Source: CAYSCZ01 sp964429655 (GTDB taxonomy: Bacteria > Bacteroidota > Bacteroidia > Cytophagales > Cyclobacteriaceae). Taken from it: a stretch of DNA of 62,623 nt. The DNA lies in NCBI GenBank assembly GCA_964429655.1, contig CAYSCZ010000012.1, positions 1 through 62,623 on the forward strand, in the 5' to 3' direction. Made by a program: the position numbers and the translations under genes. Within the stretch, counting starts at the first letter, position 1, and every line of letters starts with the position of its first letter. The notes under the pieces were generated by a model that saw only the letters and a list, made by a program, of their open reading frames with translations, was not told where the DNA came from and searched no databases. Below, one piece after another: positions 54,974 to 62,623 of the stretch.

Positions 54974-56224
54974 ATGAAGTCAGATATTTGTATAGTTGGT
55001 GCAGGTCCAGGTGGTGCATCGGCTGCTCTTTACCTCGCTAAAAATAACATACCTGTTACGCTGGTAGATAAACAAAGCTTCCCAAGGGATAAAATTTGTG
55101 GGGATGCCTTAGGCCCAAAGGTTACGGGTACCTTAGCAAGAATTGATTATGGCCTACTGGAGGATTTCAAAAAGTTCAGCGAAAAACAGATCATAAAGGG
55201 CTTTCAATTCATTAGCCCTGATCACAGTGTGCTTACCGTGCCTTTTGTGGACGGGCAATACACAGACAAGGGATACACCTCATCCCGCATTCAGTTTGAC
55301 AACTTTTTGGTAGATGCGGTTAGAAATGAATCAAAAATAACTTTCATTGAAGGGGTTAAATTGACAGAATACGTAAGGGTTAACGGACACCTGACCCTCC
55401 ATGATAAATCAGGAAAAACTAGTATTGAATGTAAATTAGTAATAATAGCAGATGGTGCCCAGTCTGTTTTCGCCCGCTCCATTGGGAAGATTAAAATGGA
55501 AAGGAGGTACTATGCTGCGGGATTAAGAGCATACTATAAAAATATTTCACCTGGAAATAGAGAGGATTTTTTAGAATTCTACTATCTCAATGAACTCCTA
55601 CCCGGTTACCTCTGGATCTTTCCCCTCGGGAATGGCCGCTTCAATGTAGGTTTAGGGCTTTTTGGTTCTGTAGCCTCAAAAAAAGGGAAATCCTTGAAAG
55701 AAATATTACTTCAAAGCATCGAACAGATCCCGATCCTGAAAAAAAGATTTGAGAATGCAGAATTAGTAGCGGCTATTAAAGGGTTTGGATTGCCATTAGG
55801 ATCAAAAAAACGGAAAATATCAGGAGATAATTATTTGTTGGTGGGTGATGCCGGATCCCTCATTGATCCTTTTACCGGCGAAGGAATTGGCAACGCCATG
55901 ATCAGTGGGCTAATTGCTGCTCAGGTGGCTGAAACAGCCCTGAATGAGGATGATTTTTCATCATTTTACCTTCAGCAATATGATAGAGCAGTGTATCAAA
56001 GGCTATGGAAAGAATTAAAAATCAGTCGTCAATTACAATTACTTAGTAGTTATCCCTGGCTCTTTAATTTGGTGATCAGAAAAGCTGCAGATAACCCTTC
56101 ATTGATTAGAAATATAACTACTATGTTTTTTGATATAGAATTTAGGGAAAACTCTGTGCGTAGGTTTTATAGAAGACTACCTAAAAAAGCTATGGAATAT
56201 GTTTCTAAGAAGATAATTGGTTAA
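54974..56224 (+). CDS. Geranylgeranyl-reductase-family FAD-dependent oxidoreductase
   Basis: Flavoprotein of 416 residues with the FAD-binding GAGPGGASAALYLA at residue 9, the family motif DKICGDALGP and the second FAD motif LVGDAGSLIDPFTGEGIGNAMISG. Relatives reduce isoprenoid chains of lipids or quinones. The product may act on menaquinone or a membrane lipid (inference). No membrane segment is clear. It stands as a single gene. Confidence 0.88.
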   Translation: MKSDICIVGAGPGGASAALYLAKNNIPVTLVDKQSFPRDKICGDALGPKVTGTLARIDYGLLEDFKKFSEKQIIKGFQFISPDHSVLTVPFVDGQYTDKGYTSSRIQFDNFLVDAVRNESKITFIEGVKLTEYVRVNGHLTLHDKSGKTSIECKLVIIADGAQSVFARSIGKIKMERRYYAAGLRAYYKNISPGNREDFLEFYYLNELLPGYLWIFPLGNGRFNVGLGLFGSVASKKGKSLKEILLQSIEQIPILKKRFENAELVAAIKGFGLPLGSKKRKISGDNYLLVGDAGSLIDPFTGEGIGNAMISGLIAAQVAETALNEDDFSSFYLQQYDRAVYQRLWKELKISRQLQLLSSYPWLFNLVIRKAADNPSLIRNITTMFFDIEFRENSVRRFYRRLPKKAMEYVSKKIIG

Positions 56225-56331
56225 TATTAAGTGAATAATTATTAACTTTTAATATTCATAGCATAATCTTAAAAGATGCAAACAAAGTCAAATATTGATA
56301 TATTTTTATTCACGACACAACCTATTAGATA

Positions 56332-56769
56332 ATGAAATTAGCAGATTTTCTTAAGCTCTTTAAAGAAGGTAAGGATTATAGCCATAGCCATATGAAGAAC
56401 CTTATAGAGATGGCCTTAGCAGATGGAAATTTTGACGATTCCGAGCGGACCTTCTTGTACGACTTAGCTATTAAACACAAGGTTTCTGTTCGTTCCATTG
56501 AGGGAATTGAAAATGAACCGGAAGTGATTGTTATGGAGGTGCCCAAGGATAAAAAAGAAAAATTTCACCAGTTATATGATTTGGTACATATGATGGTTTT
56601 GGATGGAGAGATTCATCCCGATGAACTAAAATTTTGCAAGTTATTAGCTAAAAGATTCGGATATTCTAAAGAAAATATAGATTCTTTGATATCGTCCATC
56701 AAGAACAACATCCAGCAGAATAACGATCCTATGGTAACAATGTCTAAAGTAGAAAATTTACTCGACTAG
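56332..56769 (+). CDS. TerB-like protein
   Basis: Small acidic helical protein (145 aa) of the TerB/YtxC-like fold. Two tandem acidic motifs typical of the family appear: ALADGNFDDSERTFLYDLA and MVLDGEIHPDELKFCKLLA. TerB proteins bind metals and act in stress or membrane processes. No other ter genes adjoin it, so tellurite resistance should not be assumed. Confidence 0.82.
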   Translation: MKLADFLKLFKEGKDYSHSHMKNLIEMALADGNFDDSERTFLYDLAIKHKVSVRSIEGIENEPEVIVMEVPKDKKEKFHQLYDLVHMMVLDGEIHPDELKFCKLLAKRFGYSKENIDSLISSIKNNIQQNNDPMVTMSKVENLLD

Positions 56770-56813
56770 CATACTCCTTTGATTTTATATTTAATCAGGA
56801 AATCTAGATGTTT

Positions 56814-56915
56814 TTAACAGCAACTTTTAAATAAATTACCGGTTAATGGATATTGAATAATAGCTTTCAGTTCCCTGACTTCTTCATTTAACGCTTCCAA
56901 CCATCCTTCTTTCAT
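56814..56915 (-). CDS. Possible 33-residue small protein (distal of two)
   Basis: A short ORF that starts at an ATGA overlap with the stop of the ORF at 56912-57076. The product is amphipathic and charged (MKEGWLEALNEEVRELKAII, then a polar tail ending KSCC). The residue composition is protein-like. Either it is a separate coupled gene or, with the upstream ORF, the remains of a single frameshifted 87-residue gene. I do not recognise either part. Confidence 0.35.
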   Translation of the reverse strand: MKEGWLEALNEEVRELKAIIQYPLTGNLFKSCC

Positions 56916-57076
56916 ATAAAAATGTATTTACCATTAAATTTCTTTACTAAACGCGAAAAAACATAATCGCCATTTCCAACGAATTCATTCGGGTGTTTAC
57001 TGAGACCCGGGCACACAGGTAGCACTCCATTTAAATGTATGCAAGGATGCATTTTAATCGGATCATTAGATTTCAT
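56912..57076 (-). CDS. Possible 54-residue small protein downstream of the hydroxyacid dehydrogenase
   Basis: An ORF whose ATG (57076) lies in the last codons of the dehydrogenase gene, giving an 11-base overlap, and which ends at a TGA overlapping the next ATG. The product is MKSNDPIKMHPCIHLNGVLP followed by a Cys-Pro-Gly turn, an EFVGNGDY segment and a basic C-terminus. The ORF pair fills most of an otherwise empty 300-base stretch on the same strand as the upstream operon. No family is recognised. Confidence 0.35.
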   Translation of the reverse strand: MKSNDPIKMHPCIHLNGVLPVCPGLSKHPNEFVGNGDYVFSRLVKKFNGKYIFI

Positions 57077-58031
57077 TCAACGGATTTATTGCCGGTTTTC
57101 CTGCCAACACTTCTGTGATATTTCTAGCCGCCATTAAAGCCATATTATTTCTGGTTTCAAAGGTGGCACTGGCAATATGAGGACAAGCCACCACATTCCT
57201 AAGTGTTAATAACCCATCAACCGCTTTTGGCTCAAATTCGTACACATCCAAACCAGCTGCAGCTATTGTTCCATTTTTCAATGCATTTACCAATGCCTGC
57301 TCTTCAATGACTGGCCCCCTGGCTGAATTTATCAAAACAGCTGATTCCTTCATCAGGTTTAATTCTTTTTCACCAATTAGATGCCTGGTTTCAGGAGATA
57401 AAAAAACGTGAACCGATACAAAATCAGATTCAAGAAGTAACTCCTTCAACTCGACTTTCCTTGCGCCTAACTTACTTTCCAGTTCCTCGTTTCGATTGGG
57501 GTCGCAATACAAAACCTTCATATTAAATCCTATCGATTTCATGGCAAAGTTGGTTCCTATACGTCCTGCGCCGATAATTCCCAGCGTGCGTCCGGTGATA
57601 TCCTGGCCAATAAACTGCAATGGCCCCCAACCTTCCCATTTTCCACTTCTCATATGGGCATCACTTTCTACAATCCTGCGGGCCGTGGAAAACAGTAAAG
57701 CCCAAGCCATATCAGCAGTGGCATCTGATAGCACACCGGGTGTATTGGTAATAATGATGCTGCGCTTTGAAGCAGCTTCCAGGTCAAGGTTGTTATAGCC
57801 AACGGCCATATTGGCGAAAATTTTGCACTGGGCACCGGCAGCTTCATATACTTCGTCGTTGATTGCATCGGTTAGCAGGCATAAGACCGCATCCCTTCCC
57901 TTAACTTTTTCTTTCAGCTCTTGAGCTGTCAATACACGGTCCTCAGGATTAATTTCAACGACCTTACAATGTTTATTTAAGTGGTCAATGCCAGCCTGAG
58001 GGATCATACGGGTTATAAATACATTACTCAT
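57066..58031 (-). CDS. D-2-hydroxyacid dehydrogenase (glyoxylate/hydroxypyruvate reductase type)
   Basis: NAD(P)-dependent dehydrogenase of 321 residues. The Rossmann motif is GIIGAGRIGTNFA, the catalytic Arg lies in INSARGPVIEE, the Glu in the FEPKAV loop region and the His in NVVACPHIASAT. The set resembles GyaR/GhrB enzymes that interconvert glyoxylate/glycolate or hydroxypyruvate/glycerate. The start abuts the aminotransferase stop with no spacer, so the two form an operon and may share an amino-acid/2-oxoacid pathway. Confidence 0.92.
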   Translation of the reverse strand: MSNVFITRMIPQAGIDHLNKHCKVVEINPEDRVLTAQELKEKVKGRDAVLCLLTDAINDEVYEAAGAQCKIFANMAVGYNNLDLEAASKRSIIITNTPGVLSDATADMAWALLFSTARRIVESDAHMRSGKWEGWGPLQFIGQDITGRTLGIIGAGRIGTNFAMKSIGFNMKVLYCDPNRNEELESKLGARKVELKELLLESDFVSVHVFLSPETRHLIGEKELNLMKESAVLINSARGPVIEEQALVNALKNGTIAAAGLDVYEFEPKAVDGLLTLRNVVACPHIASATFETRNNMALMAARNITEVLAGKPAINPLNEI

Positions 58032-59240
58032 CTAGGAATATACATTTTTATGTTCAAGATATTTTTTCAACTGATCCATTCCCTCTTCTATCTGATCCAG
58101 GTTTATTCCAGAATATGCGAAGCGTATGTACTTTTCTTTTTCTTCGGGAAGTGCCCTTCCAAAATGCAACCGGGTACAGAAAGATACCCCCGTATTTTCA
58201 AGCACTTGCTTTCTGAAGGTTTCATAGTCATCCACTCCTCTATTCGCCATTGCATTTGTCACATTCGGGTATAGGTAAAAAGTGGCATCTGGTTTAAAGC
58301 ATTTTACACCATCAATGTTATTCAAAAGAGAGACTGCCAGATCTCTTCTTATTTTCAGGGTTTCTACGATTTCCTTGGCCCCTGACTGATCGCCGGTGAG
58401 TGCTTCAATGCCTCCATATTGGATGAAATGATTGGTGCATGATTCATGATTTACATTGATTTTGGCGACGACGTCAATGATTTCTGAAGGACCAATAGCG
58501 GCACCTAAGCGCCAACCGGTCATAGCATATTTTTTAGAAAAGGTATATAATATGACTGTTCGCCCTTCCATATGAGGGAAAGATACAATTGATCTGGATT
58601 TTCCTGAATACCTGATATCAAAATAAGCTTCGTCTGAAAGAACATTCAAATTATGTTTAACCGCTATTTCCGCCAGTTTTCGTAATTCTTCTTCTGATGA
58701 CTCTGCACCGCTGGGATTTTGAAGATTGTTAATAATCAGAATTTTTGTTTTAGGTGTTATCAGTTTTTCTATCGCTTCCACATCCAGCGTGAAATTTTCT
58801 TCCCCCTCCTCAAATTTGTAGGGAACAGCAACGCCTCCGTGAAATTCAATCTGGCTTTCATAGATCGGATAACCGGGATTCGGATAAAGCACTTCGTCGC
58901 CGTGGTTCATTAAGGCCAAAATAAATTTACCTATAACGGGTTTACCACCGGGTTGTACTGCTACATTCTCTGGTTTGTAGTTTGTGTCATGCGTGCTGTT
59001 GATTTCATTGGCCAGGGCCTCACGCAGTTGTTGAAGACCAGCTGCCGGGCAGTAACCGGTTTTGCCATTTTTAATGGCTTTGAAAATTGCTTCTGTAATA
59101 TTCCCCGGCGTTGGTATGTTCATATCACCTAAATGGAAGGGATAAACTTTATTGCCTTTGGCGGCAAAAGCCGCAGTTTCTCCTGAAACTTTAAATGCTG
59201 TTTCCGTGCCAAGGTGTTGTGTTCTTTCTGAGAATTGCAT
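58032..59240 (-). CDS. PLP-dependent aminotransferase, class I/II
   Basis: Fold-type I aminotransferase of 402 residues. The PLP Lys lies in TFSKKYAMTGWRLGAA, with NNLQNPSGAESSEEE for the substrate-binding loop and YPNPGYPIYE, and Arg in the C-terminal part near FCTRLHFG. It resembles aspartate/alanine-type enzymes; the amino donor cannot be set from sequence. It is first in the operon with the hydroxyacid dehydrogenase. Confidence 0.92.
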   Translation of the reverse strand: MQFSERTQHLGTETAFKVSGETAAFAAKGNKVYPFHLGDMNIPTPGNITEAIFKAIKNGKTGYCPAAGLQQLREALANEINSTHDTNYKPENVAVQPGGKPVIGKFILALMNHGDEVLYPNPGYPIYESQIEFHGGVAVPYKFEEGEENFTLDVEAIEKLITPKTKILIINNLQNPSGAESSEEELRKLAEIAVKHNLNVLSDEAYFDIRYSGKSRSIVSFPHMEGRTVILYTFSKKYAMTGWRLGAAIGPSEIIDVVAKINVNHESCTNHFIQYGGIEALTGDQSGAKEIVETLKIRRDLAVSLLNNIDGVKCFKPDATFYLYPNVTNAMANRGVDDYETFRKQVLENTGVSFCTRLHFGRALPEEKEKYIRFAYSGINLDQIEEGMDQLKKYLEHKNVYS

Positions 59241-59323
59241 GGGTTAATTTTGTTTGTGTTTTTAAATATTTACAGCAACGCCGAAATAAAATCAACGCCC
59301 TGATAAATTCTTGTAATTTTCAA

Positions 59324-59410
59324 TTAAATCAATTCTTCACAAAATGGAGATGACCTTCCTCCAACTTTAAGCTGATTAAGATCATTTTTATTCTGTTTTA
59401 ATTGATTCAA
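59324..59410 (-). CDS. Possible 28-residue peptide with Gly-Gly motif
   Basis: An ORF in the 200-base gap upstream of the aminotransferase, read from TTG at 59410. The peptide has two NQLK segments (residues 2-5 and 12-15), then Val-Gly-Gly and a tail RSSPFCEELI with one Cys. The GG between a charged leader-like half and a short tail recalls GG-type precursor peptides, but no export or modification gene is nearby. It could equally be a translated leader ahead of the aminotransferase or a chance ORF. Confidence 0.22.
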   Translation of the reverse strand: MNQLKQNKNDLNQLKVGGRSSPFCEELI

Positions 59411-59440
59411 TTTTTCGAATAATAGTTAAATATAACAACC

Positions 59441-60787
59441 ATGGCCCAAAAAAATGTAATAATTATAGGCGCTGCCGGAAGAGATTTCCACAACTTCAAT
59501 ACTTACTTTCGAAACAATCCGGATTATAAGGTGGTCGCATTTACCGCCGCTCAAATTCCGGATATTGATGGTAGGATTTACCCGCCTTCACTTAGTGGTG
59601 AATTTTATCCGAAAGGTATTCCCATCCATCCAGAAGACGATTTGCCAAATTTGATAAAAGATCTCGAAGTAGATGAATGTGTTTTTTCATACAGTGATGT
59701 GAGTTATCACCAAGTGATGGCTATAGGTGCAATTGTTCAGGCAGCAGGAGCGGGATACCGTATGTTAGGGCCAAATGAAACCATGATAAAAAGTACCAAA
59801 CCGTTGATTTCAGTTTGTGCTACCCGTACGGGCTGTGGCAAAAGCCAGACCTCAAGAAGAGTCATTGAAGTATTGATGGAGGCAAGCTTGAAAGTGGTAG
59901 CCATCCGTCATCCAATGCCTTATGGGAACCTGGAAGTACAAAAAGTTCAGCGATTTGCCACCATCGAAGACCTGAAAAATCATGATTGTACCATTGAAGA
60001 AATGGAAGAGTATGAACCACATATTACGCGAGGGAATGTGATCTATGCCGGCGTGGATTATGAAGCTATTTTGAGGGCAGCAGAAAATGATCCTGATGGA
60101 TGTGATGTGATCATCTGGGATGGTGGCAATAATGACTTTTCATTTTACCAGTCTGATATTTACATGGTGGTTACCGACCCACACAGGGTGGGTCATGAAA
60201 TGAATTATTTTCCGGGAGAAATCAATCTTAGAATGGCGGATATCGCAATCATCAATAAAATGGATTCAGCTTCCGGGGAACAGATCAGTCAGTTAAAAGA
60301 AAATATCAACCGGTTAAATCCACATGCGACTATAATAGAAGCTGACTCAGAAGTCATGGTTGATGATCCGGCAGTGATCAAAGACAAAAGAATTTTAGTG
60401 GTTGAGGATGGGCCTACATTAACCCATGGGGGAATGAAGATAGGCGCAGGAGTGGTGGCCGGTCAGCGGTTTGGGGCAAAAGGTTTTGTGGATGCGCGAC
60501 CATTTGCTGTCGGTAAGATAGATAAAACTTATATGATTTATCCGGATATTGGTACGCTGCTACCTGCCATGGGTTATGGAGAAGAGCAACTAAAAGACCT
60601 TGAAACGACCATCAATGCTTGTGATTGTGATTCTGTAGTTGTCGGTACGCCTATTGACTTATCAAGGATTATTCATATTCAGAAACCAAATACCCGTGTT
60701 TATTACAACCTGAAAGAACGGGGTAAGCCGAATGTGGAAACAGCTTTGAAAGATTTTATAAAAGGAAATTTTCCGAAAAATGGGTAA
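59441..60787 (+). CDS. Cyclic 2,3-diphosphoglycerate synthetase-like GTPase
   Basis: A 448-residue protein resembling COG2403 predicted GTPases and archaeal cyclic 2,3-diphosphoglycerate synthetase. An N-terminal Rossmann-like segment begins NVIIIGAAGRDFHNFNTYFR. The P-loop TRTGCGKS spans residues 128-135 and IINKMDS is a candidate base-specificity motif. A C-terminal part has ACDCDSVVVGTPIDLSRII. The archaeal product is a thermoprotectant, but a mesophile would hardly need it, so the true reaction here is open. It is divergent from the aminotransferase. Confidence 0.8.
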   Translation: MAQKNVIIIGAAGRDFHNFNTYFRNNPDYKVVAFTAAQIPDIDGRIYPPSLSGEFYPKGIPIHPEDDLPNLIKDLEVDECVFSYSDVSYHQVMAIGAIVQAAGAGYRMLGPNETMIKSTKPLISVCATRTGCGKSQTSRRVIEVLMEASLKVVAIRHPMPYGNLEVQKVQRFATIEDLKNHDCTIEEMEEYEPHITRGNVIYAGVDYEAILRAAENDPDGCDVIIWDGGNNDFSFYQSDIYMVVTDPHRVGHEMNYFPGEINLRMADIAIINKMDSASGEQISQLKENINRLNPHATIIEADSEVMVDDPAVIKDKRILVVEDGPTLTHGGMKIGAGVVAGQRFGAKGFVDARPFAVGKIDKTYMIYPDIGTLLPAMGYGEEQLKDLETTINACDCDSVVVGTPIDLSRIIHIQKPNTRVYYNLKERGKPNVETALKDFIKGNFPKNG

Positions 60788-60802
60788 AGTAATTGTTTGA
60801 TT

Positions 60803-61123
60803 CTATTTTTCGATAGGAGCAAACTCCGAAAATAGTTGTTCACTTTCTGGCACCTGACCAATGGGTAAAAATTCGCATACCTTGGCATATTCTTGCCACA
60901 TTTCCTGCACAGCCTTATTAGTGTGGGCATATTCTATAGCTTCTTTTGATTTCCAGCCAAACACTTCAATGATTGTCCCATTACTAGACTTTGCAATAAT
61001 TGATTTTCGATTGGATACTAATCCTTCCTTGTTTAGGGTATCCCAATGTGTTTTCATCAGATCCTCTAACGCTTTTTCTTTTCCAGGTAATGGTTTATAG
61101 GCAACTATTACAATTCTTTCCAT
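60803..61123 (-). CDS. Small dimeric alpha/beta-barrel protein
   Basis: A 106-residue protein in the ABM/ferredoxin-like dimeric alpha-beta-barrel fold: a first strand (RIVIVAYKPLPGKEKALEDL), a helix, the core strand IIEVFGWKSKEAIEYAH and a final helix. It lacks a recognisable heme or flavin ligand. The function is unknown. It converges on the GTPase gene with a 15-base gap. Confidence 0.72.
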   Translation of the reverse strand: MERIVIVAYKPLPGKEKALEDLMKTHWDTLNKEGLVSNRKSIIAKSSNGTIIEVFGWKSKEAIEYAHTNKAVQEMWQEYAKVCEFLPIGQVPESEQLFSEFAPIEK

Positions 61124-61161
61124 ATTTTTAAATTACATTTAATTAATGACAAACTTAGTTA

Positions 61162-62517
61162 ATGAAATCAATTAGTTTACTTACAATCTTCATCACCCTA
61201 TCACTCAACCTCAATGCACAAAACCTTTACTTCCCCAAGACCTTGAGCATGCGCGAACGGGCTGAAGTGGTTGATGGGTGGTTGGAAGAACGGGTACAAA
61301 CAGTCCTGCCTCAAATAATGCGCAGGTCAACTATTGATATGTGGTTGATCATCGCCAGGGAATACAATGAAGACCCGGTGATCAAAACATTACTTCCAGC
61401 TACATGGAAATCTGCTAGAAGGACTACGATGCTAATCGCCTATGATCCCGGGAAAGATAAATCATTGGAGACCTTTGGTATGTCTCGTTACAATACTGGT
61501 GATCTTTTTAGAACGGTTTGGAACAAAGAGGATCAACCAAACCAATGGAAAGCGCTTGCTGATATGATCATTAAAAAAGACCCAAAGAAAATAGGCATTA
61601 ATAAGTCGGAGACCTTTGCGCTGGCAGATGGTATCTCAGCCACCCATTATGAAAAGCTTATGGATGTTCTGCCTAAAAAATATCAAAACAGAATTGTTAG
61701 TGCTGAAAATGTAGCCATAGGTTGGTTGGAAGCTCGTACGGCGAGCGAAATGATGGTTTATCAAAACATCGTGCGTATGGCACACCAGATCATTGCAGAA
61801 GGATTTTCAGAAAAAGTAATCCAACCAGGTATAAGCACCACTGATGATGTGGTTTGGTGGTATAGAGACCGTATCCGAGAATTAGGTTTTACCGCCTGGT
61901 TTCATCCTTCTGTATCCCTTCAAAGAAAAGATCCGGAATCATTTGAACACTTAAGAACATTTTCGGAAAGACCGGAACAGCAAACCATTTATCCCGGAGA
62001 CCTGTTGCACGTCGATTTTGGAATCACTTATTTAAGACTTAACACCGATACCCAACAACATGCGTATGTGCTGAAACCGGATGAAAAAGAGCTGCCTTCA
62101 TTTTTAAGAGAAGCATTTAAAAAAGGAAATCGGGTACAGGATATCCTTACCTCCAATTTTGTAAAAGGTAGACCGGGCAATGAAATACTGAAAAGAACAC
62201 TCGATCAATGTAAAGCCGAACAATTGAAAGGGGTGATCTATACCCATCCCATAGGTTTTCATGGTCATGGTGCAGGCCCAACCATTGGACTGTGGGATCA
62301 ACAAGGCGGTGTGCCTGGAAAGGGTGATTACCCGCTTTATGCCAACACAGCTTATTCCATAGAGCTGAATGCAGGTGTTTATATCGATGAATGGGAAAAG
62401 GAAATCCGCATTATGCTGGAAGAAGATGCTTACTTTGATGGAGAAAAAATACACTACATTGATGGCAGGCAAACCAAAATAATTACCATACCAAGGGTAT
62501 TGGTTCCTAATGAGTAG
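61162..62517 (+). CDS. M24-family (Xaa-Pro aminopeptidase-like) exported peptidase
   Basis: Metallopeptidase with a signal peptide at residues 1-19 (ending LNAQ). The N-terminal creatinase-like domain is followed by the pita-bread domain. Metal ligands can be seen: Asp in LLHVDFGITY, Asp in LNTDTQQHAY, His in HGHGAGPTIG, Glu in AYSIELNAG and Glu in IMLEEDAY. It should be an active, exported M24 enzyme of 451 aa. The true substrate is unknown. Confidence 0.92.
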   Translation: MKSISLLTIFITLSLNLNAQNLYFPKTLSMRERAEVVDGWLEERVQTVLPQIMRRSTIDMWLIIAREYNEDPVIKTLLPATWKSARRTTMLIAYDPGKDKSLETFGMSRYNTGDLFRTVWNKEDQPNQWKALADMIIKKDPKKIGINKSETFALADGISATHYEKLMDVLPKKYQNRIVSAENVAIGWLEARTASEMMVYQNIVRMAHQIIAEGFSEKVIQPGISTTDDVVWWYRDRIRELGFTAWFHPSVSLQRKDPESFEHLRTFSERPEQQTIYPGDLLHVDFGITYLRLNTDTQQHAYVLKPDEKELPSFLREAFKKGNRVQDILTSNFVKGRPGNEILKRTLDQCKAEQLKGVIYTHPIGFHGHGAGPTIGLWDQQGGVPGKGDYPLYANTAYSIELNAGVYIDEWEKEIRIMLEEDAYFDGEKIHYIDGRQTKIITIPRVLVPNE

Positions 62518-62552
62518 TACAAATTGCTTAGAAATCTATCATTACATTGCTC

Positions 62553-62623
62553 ATGTCTGAAAAAAAGCTTGTTGTACCTCCGGAGATAGGATTTGATCTT
62601 CATTCCTTGGAAAATCATCTTAG
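62553..62623 (+). CDS. Start of a gene cut by the window end
   Basis: An ATG at 62553 opens a frame without stop to the window edge (23 codons seen), beginning MSEKKLVVPPEIGFDLHSLE. It follows the M24 peptidase by 35 bases on the same strand. Too little is present to name it. Confidence 0.5.
   Translation, partial: MSEKKLVVPPEIGFDLHSLENHL

Noticed and set aside
56332..56769. Tellurite resistance role for the TerB-like gene
   Set aside because: No terC, terD, terE or terZ neighbours; the fold alone does not show resistance.
1..62623. tRNA, rRNA, CRISPR arrays, insertion sequences, phage or integrase genes
   Set aside because: None was seen: no clustered repeats with spacers, no transposase or integrase frame, no conserved rRNA segments. 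All long frames are housekeeping or envelope genes.

Overview
The window is AT-rich DNA from a Bacteroidota genome, most probably a Cytophagales-type gliding or marine lineage (inference). The main evidence is a type IX secretion / gliding motility locus (porP, gldK, gldL, gldM, gldN, sprE), which is confined to this phylum. Supporting evidence is an F-ATPase operon without atpD and atpC, Bacteroidetes-only families (DUF4271, DUF5606, SprE), LytS/LytTR regulation, and two promoters matching TTG-N19-TAnnTTTG. There are no rRNA or tRNA genes, insertion sequences, phage genes or CRISPR arrays. The window reads as core chromosome with dense, often overlapping genes.

1-6752: a LytS/LytTR two-component pair, a small unknown protein, hemW facing a TamA-like Omp85 protein, a DUF4271 membrane protein and hemD. 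6801-20539: the T9SS locus. porP and gldKLMN on the plus strand converge on an sprE-PBP1A-uvrC operon on the minus strand, with a shared terminator at 12461-12495. Beyond sprE an M23 peptidase and a bactofilin run directly into the ATP synthase operon. 20490-27474: atpZ, a four-helix AtpI-like protein, atpB, E, F, H, A, G, then a UbiA-like protein and a methyltransferase. A strong stem-loop separates atpE from atpF. 27458-37118: a THUMP-like methyltransferase and asd (minus), then a TonB-dependent receptor, a response regulator, a histidine kinase, ALDH7 and a DegP/HtrA protease (plus).

37119-47616: mostly minus strand. It holds a secreted TPR protein, two tandem paralogous 203-residue proteins of unknown function, fabF, an SLC13/DASS transporter in an operon with a cNMP-domain histidine kinase and a response regulator, a glutathione peroxidase, a DUF5606 pair and fbp. 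47677-54885: a molybdenum cofactor island (moaE, moaD, a NifU-like scaffold and cysteine desulfurase, moaA, moeA, a MocA-like transferase, a MobB-like/MobA fusion, moaC) with a DinB-fold protein coupled to it. No moeB or mogA/moaB and no Moco enzyme are in view. 54974-62623: a geranylgeranyl-reductase-family flavoprotein, a TerB-like protein, a hydroxyacid dehydrogenase and aminotransferase pair, a cyclic-2,3-diphosphoglycerate-synthetase-like GTPase, a small alpha/beta-barrel protein, an M24 peptidase and the start of one more gene.

The least explained items are small ORFs in apparently empty stretches (56814-57076, 59324-59410, 37173-37265), the stem-loop between atpE and atpF, the cysteine desulfurase/scaffold pair inside the Moco operon, the tandem paralogs, and the palindrome upstream of gldK. 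No wholly new multi-gene system can be demonstrated from sequence alone. Several start codons are TTG or GTG, so starts at those genes are less certain than stops.
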